Shown here: piece by piece, positions 45,801-55,129 of the stretch
Layout of the letters: each line of letters begins with the position of its first letter
Numbering within the stretch: position 1 is the first letter of the stretch
Assembly: GCF_004210375.1 (NCBI RefSeq)
Contig: NC_134833.1
Coordinates: 21,631,396 to 21,695,395 of the forward strand
Reading direction: 5' to 3'
DNA: 64,000 nucleotides
Source of the DNA: Tachypleus tridentatus
Taxonomy: Eukaryota; Arthropoda; Merostomata; Xiphosura; Limulidae
Program-made: the position numbers and the translations under genes
Notes under the pieces: model-generated
What the model was told of the DNA's origin: nothing
Databases searched by the model: none
Seen by the model: the letters and a program-made list of their open reading frames with translations, nothing else

Positions 45801-48800
45801 ATTATACAGTGTATACAACTGAAATACAGAAAACTGATGCTTCAGTATATTATTGTAAACATGGACAACTGTAAGAGAGCATCTGAAATGACCGTGAAAA
45901 TTGACGTGTTAGATGTAATTGAATTTTTAAGTGATTCAATCAAATACGTAAAATATGAATCTGTAATAAAGTGCTTTTGAAACTGTGGATTTATTCTTGA
46001 TAATGGCGGAGATTGTGGAGAAGTTGTTTGTTATGATGATTCTAGTGAAATCCAAACTCTGATTGAGAAGACTGATGCAGATGATTCTGTGAACGTGGAA
46101 AGTTTTGTGAACGTTGACAAGAATGTTGTAACAGAAACTGATGAAATTGATTTAAAATCTATAATATAATCTCAAGATGGTAACAGTGTGAGAGATTCAG
46201 AAGATGAACAAAATGAAAAAGATAGTGAGGAAATAGAAATTCCTACTTCATCACAAGTGTTAAGTTATATTAACGTTATCAAACTGTATGTAAAAATGAA
46301 GTGGAAAATGGACTTAGTGAAAAGGCTTAGTAAATTGGCTTTCTATTTTAACCACATGAGAAAGACCATTAAAAAAATAAAACAGTTGAAATTGAACACT
46401 TTTCTCAAATAAATTTGATTAATATTTTGTGTACTTGTATATATTTTGAATGTCTATTTATGTTATTATTCTAATAAATATAACATAAATAATATAATAA
46501 TTTTATTCACAAATGCCTTACTTCCCTCGAGTCAAGCAAGTATAACGTTCTGCTCAAAAATTATATATAATTAAGGTAATGCATGTTCACTGTCTAAGGC
46601 GGAAAACCTGCTTAACTCGGATATTTTACTCGGTTTCCTGCTATTCCGCCTGAGACATGTTTTACTGTATCTGGACTTTCTGGAGATAAGAGAGTTTCCT
46701 GAGATATTTCTACTAATGTTTGGTAACCGAACATGCATAGATTACTCTTCCTGTTGGAACAGTTGTTTGAAGTTAAACACAAAGCTCCACAATGGCTATC
46801 CGTGTTCTGCCTACTACGTTTATCAAAATCTGATTTCTAGCGTTGTACGTCCCCAGACATACCCCTGTGCCAATAGGGGACCTGTTGGAACAGTAGATGG
46901 AGTTTGTAATGGTAAAACTCCCTCACAATCTCTACAGTGACTTTATTTAGAATTTCTTGACATTTACCGAAGTTTCACTTGAAGATGTAACATTCAAGAT
47001 ACAAAACGAAGTTCACCCCAAACAAACTTAGCACACACACACACACGTGCGGCGTATCATTAAATGAATAAAACCAATATATATATATATATATATGAAC
47101 ATATTTTCCGGAATAATTTTTTTGATTTAAGCAATATTACCACGCAGGTATCAAATTTGGAATTTTAGCTCTATGCTTTTCCAGAATAAATAATGTTTGT
47201 TCAAATGCATGGTTTTATTAGAATGTTACGGTACAGACAGGTATGTCTTAGTTGATGTAGCTGTACGATTTGTGGATCCCCAGTGGCGTAGTGATATGCC
47301 TGCGGACTCACACCACTAAAAAAAAAACAAACCGAGGTTCAATATCCGTGGTGGGCAAAGCACAGATAACGTATTGCGTATCTTTCTGTTTAATTCCAAA
47401 CAAAATATTTTTAATACTACGTAGGGTTGCTTATAGTGAAAAACAAACAAAACAAAATATCTTGGTGGTCAATTAATAATACTTATTTATGAACAGGGAT
47501 TTTATATATATTTTATCATTAGAATATTTAACGAGGAAGCAATATACACAGCAATTCTACGGCCGAATGATAAGCCATGAATAACGTATTTTGTTTTAAA
47601 TGTATCACACTGTGAGTTTGTGTCAAAAAAGAAAACTTGCCAAAACTACAGTTCTCTAAAATTGTACTCAACAGCAAATGGATATTTAAATAGTTTAACC
47701 ATTTTTGAAATGGAAAACAAAACAACAACAAAAAAACTGCAAGGGAATTTGAATAAATCGAACGTGGTATCGAACCTTCTTTGAGGCGCCCCCAACCGGT
47801 AATGCTGGCGTTTCTTCCAATCAGAAAATCCTCGTTTGATGGAAGGCATATTGGGGCGATATGAGGCCGATACTTCACTGGCGCTTCCAGTTCTACTAGG
47901 GCTAGGTCGTTTTCGTAAGTAAAGAAGTTGTAGCTGGGGTGGACAACCTTTCTTCTCACCCCTCGTTCCACGAAAGAATAAGGCTCCATGACGCTAGAGA
48001 AGTCATGCTCTCCCATCCTAACTCGAATCTGGGAAGGAGTAAGCTGTAAGAAAAATGAGTCAGCGCTCTTGTAACAACAGTTTTATTCCATAAATTACTA
48101 ACAACAAAACAAAGAAGGTAATATCTCTGCCAACCTCTATTGGCCTAGCGGTACGTCTGCGGACTCGTAATGTTAGAAACCGGGTTTTTATACCCGTGGT
48201 AGGCAGCTCATACATAGCCCATTGTGTAGCTTTGTGCTTAATTACAAACAAACAAAATACAGAAGCTGGCTTCCATTTGTCCATTTTTTTTAAATTAAGA
48301 AGAAAGGTCCACTTTTCGAAAGCGCTCGGGTTATACGGGTTTTTATTCATTTATAAGTAGAAAGACGATTTTTGACACTTTAAATGGCAATTAGTTACCG
48401 CATATCATAGTCTCAAAACAGTTATAAGAAGTGACTGGTAGTGACAATATCGGCTTCACAATTTACTACGTGTGGAGTTATAAAATCACCCATGTAGACC
48501 ATTTACTGTTCCTTTTATCCTATACCTAATTTTTCGGGCCCAGAATGGCCAGGTGGTTAGGATCCTTGGCTCACATTGTGAGCATCAAGCGTTCGAGTCC
48601 CTGTCCCTCCAAACATGTTCGCCTTGTAAGGGCGTTATTGCGTGACGGTCGATCTTACTATACGTTGGTAAAAGAGTAGCCCCAGAGTTGTTGGGGTGGG
48701 GTTGATGATGACTAACTGTTTCCCTCTAGTCTTTCACTGATAAATTATGAACAGCTAGCGTAGGTAGCCCTCGTATAGCTCTGCGCAATATTCCAATCAA

Positions 48801-51800
48801 ACCTATTTTGTGTGGAAGATAATACCAAGGGATCCCGAACTTCTTGAAAGGATTAAGGCTTCGTCTTTCGTTCTGAGTTATCATTACTACTTACACATGT
48901 TGTTTAATTTTTACTAACACACATTTATGTGTGTGTGTGTGCCTCTCCACACAGTGGGCTTAATACCCCATTGACCTTAAAACACCCCCTTTAAAAATAA
49001 TCATTTATGCACTCAAAAATTGAGGTGTCTAGATGGAGTGACGTTGGAGGACAGATCCCCTATTGGAGAGCTCTCTCTTCCTTCGTATCTGAGATTTCAG
49101 GATTCAGTCTTTCTGGAATTTTATATTTTCCCTACATGGTGACTCTCACTGACATGAAATCGTTGTCATTTAAACGGGAGTGGTAGTTGTACTATGTAAG
49201 ATGAATAGAATATGAAATCGTTACGATGACTTTATTGGTATTGTAAAACAGCGTCAGACATCGCCCGAAGTTGTACAAACGTTTTACTTGTCTGTTTGTT
49301 GAGTTTTGTGAAAAGCTGCTCGACGTTTATCCATGGTAGTCATCCCTAATTTGAAAATGATAGACTAGTGGGAAGGCAGGTGATCAAAACCATTCACCGC
49401 TAACCCTTGGGCTAATATTTTACCAACAAAATGAAGGATTCACCATTACATTATGACATCTTAATGGTTGAAAATGTGAGCATGTTTGATGACGGAATTG
49501 CAACTCGTGACCTGCAGAGTGCGAGTCGAGCGTCCTAAACACACCACCATGTCAGGACTATCTCTAATAAAGAGAGGTTTGGTTTGGTTTGAATTTCGCG
49601 CAAAGCTACACGAGGGCTATCTGCGCTAGCTGTCCCTAACTTCGCAGTGTAAGACTAGAGGGAAGGCATCTAGTCATCACCACCCACCGCCAACTCTTGG
49701 GCTACTCTTTATATGAACGAATAGTGGGATTGACCATAACATTATAACGCCCAAACGGCTGAAAGGGCGAGCATGTTTGGTATGATGGAGATTCGAACCC
49801 GTGACTCTCGGATTACGAGTCGAGTACCTTAACTACTTGGCCATGTCGGGCCCCATCTATACAAAGAGAGCTTTTTTTATGAATAAAAATAATATATAGT
49901 TACTTCTTAAAGGCAAAGAACACATTTATTTTGTACCTAGAAACATCTGACCAGTTTTGATTCGCCCTTTTCTATAATTCATTACTATCTTCTACCCCAC
50001 GATGACATATTCTAGAAACATTATTACATGTATACAGAAACACAAAACCCACTAGTGGCACAGCCGTATAGTTGTGGAATAACAACACTAGAAACGAGGT
50101 TTTGATACCATGATGGGCAGAGCACAATTGTGCAGCTATGTGCTTATTTACAAACAAACACAAAAAATTAAACACAACATCTCATCAATATATCAATTAA
50201 CATCACTAAATATAACCAGAATCCTCAACGGACCTTAATTAGAAAATGAATTAAAAATGTAAGATTACTCAATATTTTGTAACATATGGACCCCACCGGT
50301 GGTGAATGGTATATTAAAAGCCAATATCCAGAGAGTTTAGAGAATGTGATGTTCTTTTGTGATAGAGCAGAATCAATAGAAACCTGAATAACTGAAGAGA
50401 AAAAACACCAACAGTAAAGGAATAAACTGACAGAAGTATTGATATTTGAAAAACTAGTTTCAACAAGTCAGACTGAAGACGACCCATGAGCGTGTAGAAA
50501 CTAGATTCTCCAATATCAAGACTTCTGACAGTTTGTTCCGTTACTGTTGGTGTTTTCTTCATTACCAACAACACAAGATATTGGGTAATTTTTTATGGCA
50601 GTGACGGCCTGCTAAGAATACTGGACATTCAGATGCTTGGACCTTTTATTACTTGTTTGTTTTGGAATTTTGCACAAAGCTACTCGAGGGCTATCTGTGC
50701 TAGCCGTCCCTAATTTAGCAGTGTAAGACTAGACTAGAGCTAGTCATCACCACCCACCGCCAACTCTTGGGCTACTCTTTTACCAACGAATAGTGGGATT
50801 GACCGTTACATTATAACGCCCCACGGCTAAAGGGGCGAGCATGTTTGGCGCGACCGGGATGCGAACCTGCGGCCCTCAGATTACGAGTCGCACGCCTTAA
50901 CACGCTTGGCCATTTTATTATTTGCGTCACGTTCTAGTTAATAGTTTCTTCTACAGAAACTGAGCTCCAATAGAACAAGACCACGCGTTCAATTCATGGA
51001 TCAAAATTTATTTTCTGAACAAATAATATACAACATACTCATCCACACAGTGTCCAGCCGTGGCTATCCATTTGCTGTTCAAGATGGCGCCACCACATCG
51101 ATGGTTACTGGAAAAACCAAAAAAGGATGTCCGTCTAACAGATACCTGAAAACAGTTGCAGAGACAAAATATATTAACACAATGTTTTTTTTTTAATTGC
51201 AGTTGTGTAATATAAATATATCTATTCAGGGGGTTCAGAACTTAATGTTCAACGAAAATGTTGGATATTTTAGCTTTTGTTTTTATTTTTGGTGATAGAA
51301 CATCACAATTATTAATAATAATTATTATTAGGCACCTTAAGCTGATTGCTCAATACGTTTGCCCCTCTAGTATCTTTAACATTTCACCTGAAATATGAGG
51401 CCTTGGACTGACCGTAAAAGTCATTTGGTTTGTTCGATCTTTGAATGTTTGGTGTTTTATTTAGCAAACTTGAATATCAACACCCTATATAAAACGTAGA
51501 GTTACGCTGCCAGATTACATATTCCTTGGTATCACCCATAGTCGTTCCAAATTTTGAGGTTCTGACGAGTAAAAATAAAGACAATCAGTTGCATTATCAA
51601 AGCCCGGCACGTAGGTAGGTTAAGGCGTTCGACTCGTAATCTGAGGGTCGTGGCTTCGAATCCCCGTTGCACCAACCATGCTCGCCCTTTTAGCCGTGGG
51701 GGCATTATAATGTTACGGTCAATCCCGCTATTTGTTGGTAGAAGAGTAGCCCAAGAGTTGGCGGTGGGTGGTGATGACTAGCTGCCTTCCCTCTCGTCTT

Positions 51801-54712
51801 ACACTGCTAAATTAGGGACGGCTAGCGCAGATAGCCCTCGCGTAGCTTTGCGCGAAATTGAAAAACAAAGAAAGAAGCATCATGTAATCGAATAGCTGAG
51901 CTGATTGTTACTCTTATAATGCATCTGCCGGTAAAATATAAAGCGTGGTCAGCGGCACGATAGTTTAAATCAAGGTTTAGTTGCAATGTCTTTTAAAGTT
52001 TTCATGTCAAAAGCGTTGCAATATGTTCTGTATGACATTGTAAATTGTGTTAGAATATAATAATACAACCATGTTATAAACTGTGTTTGAATCTAACAGT
52101 AAAACTATTAACAATGATGCTACGCCATCTATTGATTACAAAACGACTGTTAGTATTTTTGTTTACAAATTCAAAAGTTTAATACTTAGCCATATAAAAC
52201 ATCATAGAATGATTCATACTTCACTTGAATTTGATGTTCCGTATTTCATGCCCCCCTATAGGTTCGTTGTTACACAATCCAGCGTTATACAACCCAGTGT
52301 TATACAATCCGGTGTTACACAATCCATCGTTGTGCAACCCGGTGTTATATAATGCACATTTTAAGTGGTCAAAATCTGTTTGCCACCAACGTCCTTTTAA
52401 TTGTTTACACTGATCTACATACCTGCCACGGCCAAGCTCCGAAGGCTGCATTTTGACCACCAACTATTTTCGTTCGAGCATGTAAAGGTGGGATTCCACA
52501 CTCTGGAAGAAACAAGGAAGTAAGCATTAGGAGTTGATGTGGGTCATCTTTTTTATACCCTAGAATAATTACAAATAGCTGCAGTCATGGCTGGATTATT
52601 TATTAGGCACAGTGTCTTAAGCCAACGAAAACTTTGCGTCCATAAAAAAGTTTCCTTAAAATTAATCTCAGAGGGCCAAAAACTAATAAACATAAAAACA
52701 TGAAACACACGTGTTACTGTAAAAAAAAATTATTATATCTTTAAGTTATGTGATATATTTTCGTATACACACTCACGATATTTAACTACAGTGTATTAAC
52801 ACACATAAACAGCACGTACACATTATTCACATATAACTACTTAAATTTCAAACCATAATTTATAATATCCATAATCTATCTCACGTATACTGCTGGTGGG
52901 ATCTACGAACAGAAGCCACATAGACCCTACAATCGTCTTGATCAAGCACTGGCTACAGTGTGAAAATCTGTATCTCAGAACGGTTGGTATGGGTTTAACT
53001 CTTTTACTGATAAGTAGAGAACAAGATTAACCTGAAGATGACCTAGGAAGGTCGAAACGTTGTTCTCTCCTTATCAGTAAAAGTGTTAATACCCTCACCA
53101 GCCGTTCTGAGAGACATTTTTTATTTCAAGTGGGTTTCTCTTCATCAAGAATGTGAAAGTCTCCCAAATGTGTGTTAACATCCCAGTAATTGATTGCTAC
53201 CATATTTGAGTAATTAAATAATTGTAACTATTATACTTAATTAATTAATAAATATAAAAAAAACATCTCAAAACGTAAATTTGTGATCACTTTAAGCAGA
53301 TGAATTTTATCAACTGGTTTGAATTTCAGTTAATTTTAACTACTGGGTTACTAAATGAAACCTCTGAAGTTTGGTTGATCAACTGGTCCTAAATTACCTT
53401 CTACTTAACCAGAAGTAGTTTCTATTCTTACTAATCAGAATTCAAGGTTTTTTTGCCATAAAATTATACTCAAGTATCTCTAAAATATTTAATTGATATT
53501 TATTGGTTTATCAGCCATAATACTGGACGAAAACACAACAGAATTTTAGAAAAACAAAACCTTCAAAACGTAGTAGTTTTCCAAAATTAAAAAAAGAAAA
53601 GTTATTTCAAAGAATTATAACCTACCCTTGTATGGGTCTATTGGTTTCCTTTTAGGAAAGTCCCAAGTTGTTGTATGACTATTGATATGACCAGGAAAGA
53701 ACATGCTTGTTGACACAGGTTTTATGGTCGTCATATTTTTTGGTTGTTGTGGATGAGGTAAACTTCTCATTGGAAGTTGTCCTTTCTGAAGTGACGGTAG
53801 TTGCAATTGTTGTGCTGATGGAAACCGTTGATGGAGGTACTTTTGTTTTCGATGAAGACGTACACAGTTTAGTGGAAGCTGTTATTTCTGGAATGGAAGT
53901 GGTTGTAACCGTTGTGCTGGTGGCAACAGTTGATGTAGTATTTGTGGAAGTAAAAACTGTAGGTGTTAGTGTTGTAGGACTTTGTACGGTAGTCGCTGTA
54001 ATAGTGGATCTTTCAATGGTGCCAGTTGTTGTTGTGGACTTTTCAGGAAAGCCAGTAGGTTTTCTTACTGGTCCAGCCCACATGGATGTTGTAAAACCAG
54101 GTTTCCTTGTAGTATCGTTAGGGTTAAGAATGGATATTACAGTAGTAGAGAGCGATTGCTTGCTGCTAGAGTTTTCCACTAGAGGTCGCTTATTAGTAGC
54201 TCCAGCAGAAAATTTTGGGTTCTCAGTTGAAATCATCGAGTTGGTGGATAAAGCTGTAGAAATTCGAGAGGTGTAATTCACTGAATATAGTGTTGTAGAG
54301 TCGGGGGATAATATTGGTTGCAGAAAAGAAGAGATATTACCATTGGTGGAGGAGATCCCCAACACTGTTGAAGGAGGATCACGTAACAGGTTACTGTTTT
54401 CCACGTGTAAAGTCGGTGATGTGACAGCTACCGCTGGTCTCTGAACCTCGTATGAAAGTGTGTGTTTTATGGGGTACAACCGCTACAGAAATAGCGGTTG
54501 TAGCATGAGCGGTTTTCTTTTCTTTCCTCCTGATTCGTGTGACACCTTGTTTAATTCATCGTCATGAGCACAACAACTGCCAATCAGATAAGCGTCACTA
54601 CACGATCCAAGGTGCTGTCCGTTCGTGTTGATGCAGTCCCACACAAACATGCACGTGCCTTGTTCTCCTTTACCGTTGTAACATGGCTTGGGGCGAATGT
54701 GTAAACCATGCC
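42654..54712 (-). CDS. Sb: Stubble-type modular serine protease (knot + stem + trypsin domain), at least 6 exons, first exon not found
   Basis: Visible exons (5' to 3'): 54712-53626, 52502-52423, 51145-51032, 48043-47776, 44539-44385, 42812-42654. The knot repeats the flz spacing exactly (C-x9-C-x5-C-x10-C-x8-[16 protein letters not shown]). The stem is Thr/Ser-rich. Activation is at TK|IVGG. The S1 domain has His in TAGHC, Asp in [10 protein letters not shown], Ser in GDSGGP and pocket Asp in [38 protein letters not shown] and [10 protein letters not shown] match what I remember of Drosophila Stubble, a type II membrane protease of appendage and bristle morphogenesis. Two oddities affect the knot/stem exon: an in-frame TAG in a hairpin (54485-54483) and a +1 frame change at an A6 run near 53735. 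The catalytic exons are intact, so the gene may be active, with an unannotated short intron and/or a sequence error. The signal/anchor exon should end in phase 1 and lie upstream of 54712. Confidence 0.8.
42813..43364. other. Last intron of the Sb gene, first part
   Basis: No repeat family. A possible unassigned exon-like stretch at about 43003-43105 is discussed among the rejected items. Confidence 0.35.
43370..43990. repeat. 28-bp AT-rich tandem array
   Basis: About 22 copies of ATTTTATTATTTTTATCTAA + TTGTGGTT with C/T and A/T variants. Several long plus-strand frames (FNCGYFIIF-type repeats) are open by chance in a T-rich array and are not genes. Confidence 0.93.
43991..44384. other. Last Sb intron, second part
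   Basis: Not recognised. CGGAACACTTCGTTCACCAG on the complement near 44030 looks repeat-like but no family was identified. Confidence 0.3.
44385..44539 (-). CDS. Sb: Sb exon 6: S1-pocket exon (155 nt)
   Basis: Acceptor CTTCACAG, donor CAG|GTATGG. Encodes [36 protein letters not shown] and KDSCQ (pocket Asp). Confidence 0.92.
44540..45121. other. Sb intron sequence
   Basis: No feature recognised. Confidence 0.4.
45124..46667 (+). mobile_element. Tigger/pogo-like DNA transposon, internally deleted
   Basis: Ends: left TAGTAAAAACTGTCTAAGCC, right complement CAGTAAAACATGTCTCAGGC, flanked by TA at 45122-45123 and 46668-46669. The plus strand carries degraded DDE-type transposase: [16 protein letters not shown] near 45520, then [20 protein letters not shown] (the Tigger signature LPPNTTSVLQPMDQGII) at about 45745-45815, and an acidic C-terminal tail (about 46190-46410) ending [10 protein letters not shown]. 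The N-terminal DNA-binding part is gone and there are several stops, so it is dead. Confidence 0.8.
45520..46412 (+). pseudogene. Tigger-like transposase remnant
   Basis: Fragments in at least two frames. Open pieces at 45705-45980 ([17 protein letters not shown]) and 46188-46412 (acidic, then Lys-rich tail). The first catalytic Asp region is not preserved; [10 protein letters not shown]-like sequence just before 45705 lies in another frame. Confidence 0.75.
46763..46882 (-). mobile_element. SINE family B
   Basis: GAAGTTAAACACAAAGCTCC, TTTCTAGCGTTGTACGTCC, CAGACATACCCCTGTGCC. Confidence 0.88.
47028..47100. repeat. (CA)n and (TA)n microsatellites
   Basis: ACACACACACACAC at about 47033-47046 and a TA run at about 47079-47096. 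Confidence 0.9.
47277..47405 (+). mobile_element. SINE family B
   Basis: CCAGTGGCGTAGTGATATGC, TGCGGACTCACACCACTAAA, GGTTCAATATCCGTGG, GGGCAAAGCACAGATAACG; A-run expanded. Confidence 0.88.
47776..48043 (-). CDS. Sb: Sb exon 5: catalytic aspartate exon
   Basis: Acceptor TTTTCTTACAG. Encodes [61 protein letters not shown] and [10 protein letters not shown]. The donor GAAG|GTTCGA is weak but keeps the phase required by the next exon. Confidence 0.88.
48135..48257 (+). mobile_element. SINE family B
   Basis: TTGGCCTAGCGGTACGTCTG, GGGTTTTTATACCCGTGG, TGTGTAGCTTTGTGCTTAAT, ACAAACAAACAAAA. Confidence 0.92.
48286..48345 (+). repeat. Hairpin repeat type 2 fragment (GAAAGCGCTC core)
   Basis: GAAGAAAGGTCCACTTTTCG then AAAGCGCTCGGGTTATACGG. 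Homologous to 33411-33460. Confidence 0.6.
48535..48808 (+). mobile_element. SINE family A, diverged
   Basis: GAATGGCCAGGTGGTTAGGA, GCGTTCGAGTCCCTGTCCC, GGTAAAAGAGTAGCCCCAGA, CGCAATATTCCAATCAAACC. Confidence 0.9.
48809..49286. other. Sb intron sequence
   Basis: A (GT)n run at about 48930-48943; otherwise nothing recognised. Confidence 0.4.
49287..49557 (-). mobile_element. SINE family A, old
   Basis: Whole length is alignable but strongly diverged: GTTTTGTGAAAAGCTGCTCG, TTCACCGCTAACCCTTGGGC, GAATTGCAACTCGTGACC. Confidence 0.8.
49576..49852 (-). mobile_element. SINE family A, young, next to an old copy
   Basis: TTTGAATTTCGCGCAAAGCT to CTTGGCCATGTCGGGCC. Imperfect flanking repeat ending AAAGAGAG on both sides. 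Confidence 0.93.
50047..50162 (+). mobile_element. SINE family B
   Basis: CTAGTGGCACAGCCGTATAG, GGTTTTGATACCATGATGG, TGTGCAGCTATGTGCTTATT. Confidence 0.85.
50163..50640. other. Sb intron sequence
   Basis: No supported feature. Confidence 0.4.
50648..50912 (-). mobile_element. SINE family A, subfamily A2
   Basis: GGCGCGACCGGGATGCGAAC, GAGTCGCACGCCTTAACACG. TTTTATTA flanks both sides (TTTTATTACTTG versus TTTTATTATTTG). Confidence 0.93.
51032..51145 (-). CDS. Sb: Sb exon 4: catalytic histidine exon
   Basis: [38 protein letters not shown]. The acceptor TTTTCAG is clear. The donor is ambiguous: GTT|GTATAT (end at 51032, phase 0, fits the next exon) or GA|GTATGT six bases earlier, which would break the frame. 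I chose the first. Confidence 0.82.
51146..51599. other. Sb intron sequence
   Basis: AT-rich with a short TTA/ATT run at about 51305-51332. No feature. Confidence 0.4.
51600..51875 (+). mobile_element. SINE family A, nearly intact
   Basis: AGGTTAAGGCGTTCGACTCG, CTGAGGGTCGTGGCTTCGAA, full body, TTGCGCGAAATTGAAAAACA tail. The A-box region is altered (GCACGTAGGTAGG). Confidence 0.95.
52272..52352. repeat. 15-bp tandem repeat, 5-6 copies
   Basis: TTATACAACCCGGTG-type units just downstream of Sb exon 3. Confidence 0.88.
52423..52502 (-). CDS. Sb: Sb exon 3: activation-cleavage exon (80 nt)
   Basis: Acceptor TTCTTCCAG, donor CAG|GTATGT. Encodes [16 protein letters not shown] and [11 protein letters not shown]. 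Same length and phases as flz exon 3. Confidence 0.9.
52503..52975. other. Sb intron sequence
   Basis: No feature recognised. Confidence 0.4.
52985..53155 (+). repeat. Hairpin repeat H, best copy
   Basis: Outer inverted ends TCAGAACGGTTGGTATGGGT and CACCAGCCGTTCTGAGAG. Inner arms CTTTTACTGATAAG and CTTATCAGTAAAAG, then GAGAACAA and TTGTTCTC, enclosing CTGAAGATGACC-TAGGAA-GGTCGAAACG. The 3' tag is TTCAAGTGGGTTTCTCTTC. The whole can fold into one long hairpin. Confidence 0.75.
53032..53061 (+). ncRNA. Hammerhead-ribozyme-like core in repeat H
   Basis: CTGAAGA (53032-53038) fits CUGANGA. GACC and GGTC pair around TAGGAA. GAAA follows at 53054-53057. ACGT (self-complementary) then T could be a minimal helix III and cleavage position. 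One extra base between CUGANGA and the stem departs from the canonical core, so activity is doubtful. Confidence 0.3.
53160..53625. other. Sb intron sequence
   Basis: AT-rich, no feature recognised. Confidence 0.4.
53626..54712 (-). CDS. Sb: Sb exon 2: clip-like knot and Thr-rich stem, with TAG and frame change
   Basis: Acceptor GTTTCCAG, donor AAGG|GTAGGT. The knot is encoded at about 54680-54560. TAG then lies in frame at 54485-54483. After it the frame is open for 267 codons of Thr/Ser-rich stem. Near 53735 the homologous end ([15 protein letters not shown], compare QQWDYRK of flz) is in the +1 frame. The length of 1087 nt is one more than a multiple of three, consistent with one extra base, most simply in the A6 run. 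The stem is otherwise free of stops, so decay, if real, is recent. Confidence 0.75.
54477..54500. other. Perfect 9-bp inverted repeat at the in-frame TAG
   Basis: CAACCGCTA - CAGAAA - TAGCGGTTG on the plus strand. In the transcript it would fold as a 9-bp stem with a 6-nt loop. The in-frame UAG is the first codon of the 3' arm. Confidence 0.9.
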
Positions 54713-54848
54713 CTGGAAACAGACACGATCAGTTTCTGATTACAACGTACGTTTAAGAGATGATAATAATAGAAAATCTTAGCAAACAAACTGTATTTTT
54801 TCTTTCCTTTCTCCAAAAATACATCGACTTCAAGAAGAGATGAAGAAA

Positions 54849-54974
54849 TGAAGTCGATAAGATAGAATAAAACTAGATGTAATAAACTTGTACAGTTAAA
54901 CAAACTGTACAAATGAAGTCGATAAGATAGAATAAAACTAGATGTAATAAACTTGTACAGTTAAACAAACTGTA
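54849..54974. repeat. 63-bp tandem duplication ending in a palindrome
   Basis: Two copies of ATGAAGTCGATAAGATAGAA, TAAAACTAGATGTAATAAAC, TTGTACAGTTAAACAAACTG. The last part is an inverted repeat, TGTACAGTT-AAACA-AACTGTACA. Confidence 0.92.
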
Positions 54975-55129
54975 CAGCGATAATGAAACACTAGAAAATA
55001 TTTAGTCTCAAATCCTAAAATAGCATTAATTAAATTAATTATTTCATTCTGAGATGTATTACACGTTTCACGTGATATGAGTTTAGATTGGTTGCCTGGC
55101 ATGAACATCATGAAGTGGACAAGTATGTA

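Noticed and set aside
48061-48100. Alternative upstream acceptor for Stubble exon 5
   Set aside because: AG at about 48066 would rescue the GA|GTATGT donor of exon 4 but has a poor pyrimidine tract and adds residues absent from the family; TTTTCTTACAG is far better.
53707-54276. 189-residue plus-strand frame (Val-rich)
   Set aside because: Antisense shadow of the Thr/Ser-rich Stubble stem; Thr codons (ACN) read as Val-type codons in reverse.
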